Assembly: GCA_018268255.1 (NCBI GenBank)
Contig: JAFDWX010000001.1
Location: 434,001-498,000, forward strand
Reading direction: 5' to 3'
From: Armatimonadota bacterium
Lineage (GTDB): Bacteria; Armatimonadota; Fimbriimonadia; Fimbriimonadales; Fimbriimonadaceae
DNA length: 64,000 nt
Positions 59,654-64,000 of the stretch are shown piece by piece (positions within the stretch are counted from its first letter, which is position 1; each line of letters begins with the position of its first letter). The position numbers were made by a program, and so were the translations under genes. Below the pieces are notes generated by a model, which saw only the letters and a program-made list of their open reading frames with translations, made no database searches and was not told where the DNA came from.

Positions 59654-60262
59654 CTATGCTGGGAGCAGATGGCGGTCTACTTGCATCACAAAGTTCCTAA
59701 TAATCTCCAATCCGTGTTCCGACAGGACGCTTTCTGGGTGAAATTGCACGCCTTCAATTGGGAGTCGGTTGTGACGAAGTCCCATCACCTCGTGATCGTC
59801 CAGGCTAGTGGCCGTTACCACAAAGTCCTTTGGCAGTGAATCGGCACGCACAATCAGCGAATGGTAGCGGATGACTGAGATGGGAGACGGAATGCCGTGG
59901 AAGAACCCCTTGCCGTCGTGCTCCACCATGGACGCCTTACCATGGCGGATGGATGGGGCTCGCCGGACCTCCGCACCGCTGACTTCGCCGATCGCCTGGT
60001 GGCCCAAACAGACGCCGAAAATGGGAACCCTCAGCTCCTCAAATCGCTCCGATAAGGCGGCCTCCAGAATTCCCAGGCAAATTCCGGACTCTTTTGGAGT
60101 ACAAGGCCCCGGCGACAGCATGATTCCGTCGGGTTGAAGCGCGCGAATCTCATCTAGCGTGATGGCATCGTTTCGACGTACCGTGATCTCGGCGCCGCAC
60201 ATCCCCAGGTATTGCACCAAGTTGTAGGTAAAGCTGTCGAAGTTGTCGATGACAAGAATCAC
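59654..60262 (-). CDS. trpG: Anthranilate/aminodeoxychorismate synthase glutamine amidotransferase
   Basis: 202 residues from a GTG at 60262 (ILVIDNFDSFTYNLVQYLG); longer starts cross the promoter. Class I amidotransferase: MLSPGPCTPKESG, catalytic Cys in GVCLGHQAIGE and the His-Glu pair in VQFHPESVLSE. Supplies ammonia for anthranilate (TrpE) or 4-amino-4-deoxychorismate (PabB); the partner gene is not in the window, so the pathway is undecided. Confidence 0.9.
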   Translation of the reverse strand: MILVIDNFDSFTYNLVQYLGMCGAEITVRRNDAITLDEIRALQPDGIMLSPGPCTPKESGICLGILEAALSERFEELRVPIFGVCLGHQAIGEVSGAEVRRAPSIRHGKASMVEHDGKGFFHGIPSPISVIRYHSLIVRADSLPKDFVVTATSLDDHEVMGLRHNRLPIEGVQFHPESVLSEHGLEIIRNFVMQVDRHLLPA

Positions 60263-60268
60263 AGAGCT

Positions 60269-60274
60269 ATTGTA
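60269..60274 (-). promoter_or_regulatory. -10-like TACAAT for trpG
   Basis: TACAAT on the minus strand ends 6 nt before the GTG at 60262. The short gap AGCTCT has no ribosome site, suggesting a leaderless GTG-start transcript. The divergent glycosyltransferase starts at 60296. Confidence 0.5.
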
Positions 60275-60295
60275 CGCGGCATACTTATTGTCGCC

Positions 60296-61000
60296 ATGCG
60301 GTTTTGTGTCGTCGTTCCCAGTATTCGGCAGAAACTTTCTGGGTTTCAAGAAACGATGGCCCGAATTCAATCAACCTTTGCAATGCCAACGGAATTTCAC
60401 GTTCTCGATGGCTCAGATGGCAAAGCAGCGGCTCTGAACTCAGCACTCCATAATATCGCCGCCAAAACGGATGCGGACATCTATGTTGCGCTCGACGACG
60501 ATACGGTTCCAGGAGCCGATTGGCAAGACAAGCTGTCGGCCGCGTTGTGTGATGTTCCCAGTGTCGGGGCGTGGGGGCTGTGGATGGGAGACGATCCGAT
60601 CATGCTGGAGTACGTTGGAGTCCAACGCATCGGCCCTTGGCAGCGTTCGGGATCCACGGAGTACCGAGTCTTGGAGCGTGGCCATCACTTGGTGGGGTGT
60701 TTTTTGGCTTATCGAACGGATGTGGCGCTTGAAGCTGGGCCGCAACCCATCACCGACCAAAAGTATCAGATTTGGGAAGACGCGTGGAGAGGAAGACGGG
60801 TCCAGGCTCTCGGATACGATCTCGCTTTCGTTCGCTGTGAGTCCCCCGTCGTGGTGCACTATCCCGATCCAGCCGAATACGAGGTCCGGAAACGCATTGA
60901 AATCGAGGCCAGCCGAAAAATCCAGGATCGGGTGCTGGCGACCAGCGGTATCCCCGATCCCTGGATCGTTCGACTCAAGCGGCGGCTGCGCGGCGGCTAG
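60296..61000 (+). CDS. Glycosyltransferase, GT2-like (GT-A fold)
   Basis: 234 residues from the ATG at 60296 (MRFCVVVPSIRQ); upstream in-frame sequence overlaps trpG. Contains YVALDDDTVPGADW, the DxD metal motif region, and later GCFLAYRTDVAL and WEDAWRGRRVQALGYDL, all typical of family 2 transferases. Acceptor unknown. Its 3' end overlaps the convergent R3H gene by 4 bp. Confidence 0.75.
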   Translation: MRFCVVVPSIRQKLSGFQETMARIQSTFAMPTEFHVLDGSDGKAAALNSALHNIAAKTDADIYVALDDDTVPGADWQDKLSAALCDVPSVGAWGLWMGDDPIMLEYVGVQRIGPWQRSGSTEYRVLERGHHLVGCFLAYRTDVALEAGPQPITDQKYQIWEDAWRGRRVQALGYDLAFVRCESPVVVHYPDPAEYEVRKRIEIEASRKIQDRVLATSGIPDPWIVRLKRRLRGG

Positions 61001-62646
61001 GCCAACCGAATGGGCAAGATCCTGATACGGCGTGCCGGTTCTTGACCGATCGCCTCTCCCGATAGCCGTTTGGATTCCACGAGCTGGAGCTGCATTTTGC
61101 GGGTTCTTCCGTCAGCGGGGTTAAGCTCGACGGGTTTTCCGCTGGCGATGGCTTGCTCGATTCCGTTCATCGCTTCTGCCATTGCGTCCTGATCGGTTTC
61201 GGTACCTTTCGCAGCGTTGCTGGCAAGCTCTTCAAGTGCTCCCGCAATCTGGCTGAAAGTGTTGGATTTCACCACCACCGTGGGCAAAGGTCGGTTGAGC
61301 TCGCGGAGCTTGGCGGGCCGCGAGTTGTAGGTACTCCGAATGGCGATCACCGCATCGGCTTGATGGATGTCGCCGACGATGTAAGCGTTGATTCTGCGCT
61401 CTCGAATCGCTCGCTCCAGTCGCGTCCGCGCGATTCCATAGGGGAACACGCGGAGCATCGCTGGTGCTTTGTGCTCCTGAGAGACTCCCGTAGTCCTCGC
61501 CCGGCGATCCTCGCGGTCGTGGTTTCTTCGCGATTCACGGTCGGGCTCCTGGTGTTCTGGTCGGCTGGAGAGCGATGGGAATTTCTCGTTGAACCCCGGA
61601 GCTTCAAGGTCCGGAGCATGCTCGTCTTGAATGACCTCCACGTTGCCTGGCGAGGTACGGACCCGAATCTCCGGCTTGGCCGGAATTCCGCGAAGGATCA
61701 AGTCAACCGTCTTTTGGACGTTATGGTGGATGGCGAGACGGTCGTAGTCAAGCAGTTCCACAACAACATCAAACGTGGGTGGAGCCTTGCGCTCGAGAAC
61801 GGTTTTTTGTGTTCCTCGGCGCTTGGCTTCATCGTCGCTGAGCGTGACGGCTTGGATTCCGCCGATCAGATCGCACAGCGTCGGATTCAGCATCAGGTTC
61901 TCCAAGGTCTGGCCGTGGGCGGTGCCAACGAGTTGCACTCCACGCTCCGCGATGGTGCGGGCAGCCGATGCCTCCATCTCGTTTCCGATTTCGTCGATCA
62001 CGATAACTTCCGGCATGTGATTTTCGACAGCCTCGATCATCACCGCGTGCTGTTCGCTGGTTCGGCGGACCTGCATGCGCCGGGCCGATCCTATTCCCGG
62101 ATGAGGAACATCGCCATCGCCTGCGATTTCGTTGGAGGTGTCCACGATCACGACGCGACGGTTCACCTCATCAGCCAAGACGCGAGCCACCTCGCGAAGC
62201 TTCGTGGTTTTTCCGACGCCTGGACGTCCCAAAAGCAAAATCGACTGGCCCGACCGAACAATATCGTCTATGATGTCGATCGTGCCTTCCAAGGCACGGC
62301 CGACGCGGCATGTGAGGCCGATGACCCGTCCATGCCGATTGCGCATAGCCGAGATCCGGTGCAAAGTTCTCTCGATTCCGGCGCGATTGTCGTCACCGAA
62401 TTCGCCAACTGCCTTCACCACGTACTCGATGTCATGCTCGGACACCATGACGTTCTGCATCCGTTCGACTCGGTCGCGAAATCGAAGTTCAGCCGGGCGG
62501 CCATAATCCATCACCACCTCGATCAGTGAATCCAGGTCTGGTGCGATTTGGAGCTTTTCTCGTACGACTGGGGGAAGAATGTCCAGAAACTGCGGAAGTC
62601 CGTCAGAAAAAATCGACATGAAAATTGTCGTCGAGGCATTCGCCAT
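60997..62646 (-). CDS. R3H-domain ATPase (SpoIIIAA/Ycf45-like)
   Basis: 549 residues. An N-terminal region, then a AAA-type ATPase (about 100-310) with LLLGRPGVGKTTKL, VIVIDEIGNEMEA and GTAHGQTLENL, as in SpoIIIAA and plastid Ycf45. A polar linker (about 340-385) is followed by a C-terminal part containing RKMQLQLVESKRL and EPARRIRILP, the R3H nucleic-acid-binding pattern. The role in bacteria without sporulation is unknown; DNA or RNA binding is likely. Confidence 0.82.
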   Translation of the reverse strand: MANASTTIFMSIFSDGLPQFLDILPPVVREKLQIAPDLDSLIEVVMDYGRPAELRFRDRVERMQNVMVSEHDIEYVVKAVGEFGDDNRAGIERTLHRISAMRNRHGRVIGLTCRVGRALEGTIDIIDDIVRSGQSILLLGRPGVGKTTKLREVARVLADEVNRRVVIVDTSNEIAGDGDVPHPGIGSARRMQVRRTSEQHAVMIEAVENHMPEVIVIDEIGNEMEASAARTIAERGVQLVGTAHGQTLENLMLNPTLCDLIGGIQAVTLSDDEAKRRGTQKTVLERKAPPTFDVVVELLDYDRLAIHHNVQKTVDLILRGIPAKPEIRVRTSPGNVEVIQDEHAPDLEAPGFNEKFPSLSSRPEHQEPDRESRRNHDREDRRARTTGVSQEHKAPAMLRVFPYGIARTRLERAIRERRINAYIVGDIHQADAVIAIRSTYNSRPAKLRELNRPLPTVVVKSNTFSQIAGALEELASNAAKGTETDQDAMAEAMNGIEQAIASGKPVELNPADGRTRKMQLQLVESKRLSGEAIGQEPARRIRILPIRLA

Positions 62647-62689
62647 ATGAGTTAGACGTCGGCCTCGACCAGTATTCTCCAGAGCTATG

Positions 62690-63847
62690 TTAAAGGTTCG
62701 CTAAATCTGCCAAAGTTACTGTGGCGGTAGCGGTTTTGCCCGCTGTCCAAAAAGTGATTGAGAGTTTGTCGCCCGGCCGTTTGTCAGCTAGAGCGCGCTG
62801 AAAATCCATCTGATTCTTAATATCAATACTACCAATTTTTTGGATCACCGACAAACTCTTAAGGCCAGCAATGGAAGCAGGACTTCCGGGACTTACGGAC
62901 TGGACCAGAATTCCGTTGCGAGGTGGTTCTGCACCCACTTCGTTGAGGATCTGAGCCCTCGCCTCAGCAATGTCGAGCACTCCAGGATAGGAATAGGTCT
63001 GAACTCCCAGCACTCCGTACCTCGCCCGACCGGATTCGATGATGTCCTTTGATATTTGGCGCACACGCTCGACCGGGATGGCGAATCCAATGCCAGCTGA
63101 TTGCCCGGTCTGGCTTGCGATGGCCGAGTTGATTCCGATTAACTTCCCACCCGCATCTGCCAGTGCTCCACCGGAGTTGCCCGGATTGATGGCAGCATCA
63201 GTTTGGATGGCACCAATTAAGTACATTCCTTCGGGATTTTGACCGCCGTTTGTAAGGTCGACCTCCCTGTTCAAGCTACTCACCACACCAACGCTGAGCG
63301 TCTGATCAAATCCTAGCGGGTTGCCTGCAGCCATGACCCACTCTCCTACTTCGAGACTCTTGCTGCTTCCGATTTCCGCCGGAACGAGGTTGGTTGCGTC
63401 GACCTTAAGTACAGCCAGGTCCGAACGGGGATCTCGACCCTTCAGCTGCGCGGTATAGACCTTACCGTTGCCCAAGTGGACCCGGATAGCCTCTGCCGTG
63501 TCGCCGGTCGATGGATTGATGACGACGTGGTTATTGGTGACGATGTAGCCATCAGAGCTCAGAACAACCCCGGAACCTTTGCCGATGGGGCCAGTATAGG
63601 ACTGAAAGAAGCCTCGACGAACGGTACCGGCTGTGTCAATACTCACGACCGAATCCAAAATTTTCCTTGCCGCAGCCCGAAAATCGGGAGGTGCCGCCCC
63701 AGCAATCTCAGCCGAAGCGTACTTCCCTTGAACTGCAGAAGGCTCGAACATCCTGCCGGTCTTCCGATCCTGAATGTACTGGTTCACCTGCAATGCCGCA
63801 AGTGTGCCCACCAAGCATGCGGCGAAAATTCCAATCAGCTTTTTCAT
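62690..63847 (-). CDS. htrA: HtrA/DegP-type serine protease with one PDZ domain
   Basis: 385 residues from the ATG at 63847 (MKKLIGIFAACLVG membrane anchor or signal); longer starts have no support. Trypsin-like domain with the triad His in TNNHVVINP, Asp in RSDLAVLKV and Ser in NPGNSGGALAD. One PDZ domain (about 285-380, SPGSPASIAGLKSL). Periplasmic quality control of misfolded proteins. A TATAAT on the minus strand at 63953-63958 may start transcription about 100 nt upstream. Confidence 0.92.
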   Translation of the reverse strand: MKKLIGIFAACLVGTLAALQVNQYIQDRKTGRMFEPSAVQGKYASAEIAGAAPPDFRAAARKILDSVVSIDTAGTVRRGFFQSYTGPIGKGSGVVLSSDGYIVTNNHVVINPSTGDTAEAIRVHLGNGKVYTAQLKGRDPRSDLAVLKVDATNLVPAEIGSSKSLEVGEWVMAAGNPLGFDQTLSVGVVSSLNREVDLTNGGQNPEGMYLIGAIQTDAAINPGNSGGALADAGGKLIGINSAIASQTGQSAGIGFAIPVERVRQISKDIIESGRARYGVLGVQTYSYPGVLDIAEARAQILNEVGAEPPRNGILVQSVSPGSPASIAGLKSLSVIQKIGSIDIKNQMDFQRALADKRPGDKLSITFWTAGKTATATVTLADLANL

Positions 63848-63951
63848 CTGGTTGATAAAACTCCATACGTCCCGCGCATGGTTCCCAAACGCAAGTGGGA
63901 CAATTTTCTGCGAACTCCGTAATTTTAACACTTTATGTAGACAAACGGTGA

Positions 63952-64000
63952 TATTATATGCGTCCGGCTGCAAGTGCGGCCTCAGGAGAACTAACTATAT
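63952..64000 (+). promoter_or_regulatory. Promoter-like sequence and ribosome site of a gene beyond the window
   Basis: An AT-rich TATTATAT at 63952-63959 is followed by AGGAG at 63984-63988 and then the window edge, so a plus-strand gene probably begins just past 64000. It is divergent from htrA. Nothing of its protein is visible. Confidence 0.35.

Noticed and set aside
61153-62529. 458-codon open frame on the plus strand
   Set aside because: Fully antisense to the R3H/AAA ATPase, which has clear motifs. The plus-strand translation is rich in Arg, Ser, His and Val without any domain pattern.

Overview
The window is a gene-dense chromosomal segment of moderate GC (hand counts of sampled lines give about 56%). 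It reads as a free-living Gram-negative (diderm) heterotroph. Lipid A genes (lpxA, lpxB, fabZ), a PEP-CTERM surface protein, Tat-type signal peptides, HtrA and several glycoside hydrolases fit this. Gene content suggests Armatimonadota (Fimbriimonas-like), but that is inference and no rRNA is present to settle it. I found no tRNA, rRNA, CRISPR array, insertion sequence or prophage.

Layout. 1-104: end of a discoidin-type (F5/8C) protein. 224-7381 (minus): an envelope cluster ftsE, ftsX, an M23 murein hydrolase, fabZ, lpxA, lpxB, then a TenA/CADD-like protein and a lysozyme-like secreted protein. 7504-13799: a phosphoesterase/beta-propeller fusion, a PrpD-family dehydratase and a secreted GH5-like hydrolase. 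14050-22132: gap, asnS, and a tightly overlapped minus-strand operon (holin-like protein, yvcK, gmk, coaBC, argS). 22219-29181: a murein amidase followed by the distal spc ribosomal operon (rpsN to infA). 29178-36264: a glycosyltransferase, a Trm112-like protein, aroQ, an M24 peptidase, an ABC-like ATPase, rpsU (too short for ordinary ORF calling), ybeY, a DgkA-PAP2 fusion and a CNNM/CorC-type protein. 36354-42738: a PEP-CTERM protein, a four-gene translationally coupled sugar operon (dehydrogenase, isomerase, nucleotidyltransferase, GHMP kinase) and a GH127 enzyme. 42808-50626: an ECF sigma factor with its membrane partner, an MNT/HEPN pair, small genes, a calpain-like protease, a Tat-exported protein of unknown function and a glycogen branching enzyme. 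50678-55337: a 2-oxoacid:ferredoxin oxidoreductase with a GltD-like ferredoxin:NAD(P) partner. 55428-59563: a lower-GC three-gene block of an LTxxQ-repeat secreted protein and two secreted phosphoesterases. 59654-63847: trpG, a glycosyltransferase, an R3H/AAA ATPase and htrA.

Most genes within a transcription unit are joined by 4-bp ATGA-type overlaps. Eight genes that start a unit have a -10-like TANNNT hexamer 6-8 nt before the start codon and mostly lack a Shine-Dalgarno sequence, which points to leaderless transcription as a common mode in this organism. Best candidates for something undescribed are the LTxxQ-repeat/phosphoesterase block, the sugar operon at 37135-40674, the terminator laid over a start codon at 1602-1646, and several enzymes whose signature residues are changed (ArgS, YbeY, the ABC-like ATPase).
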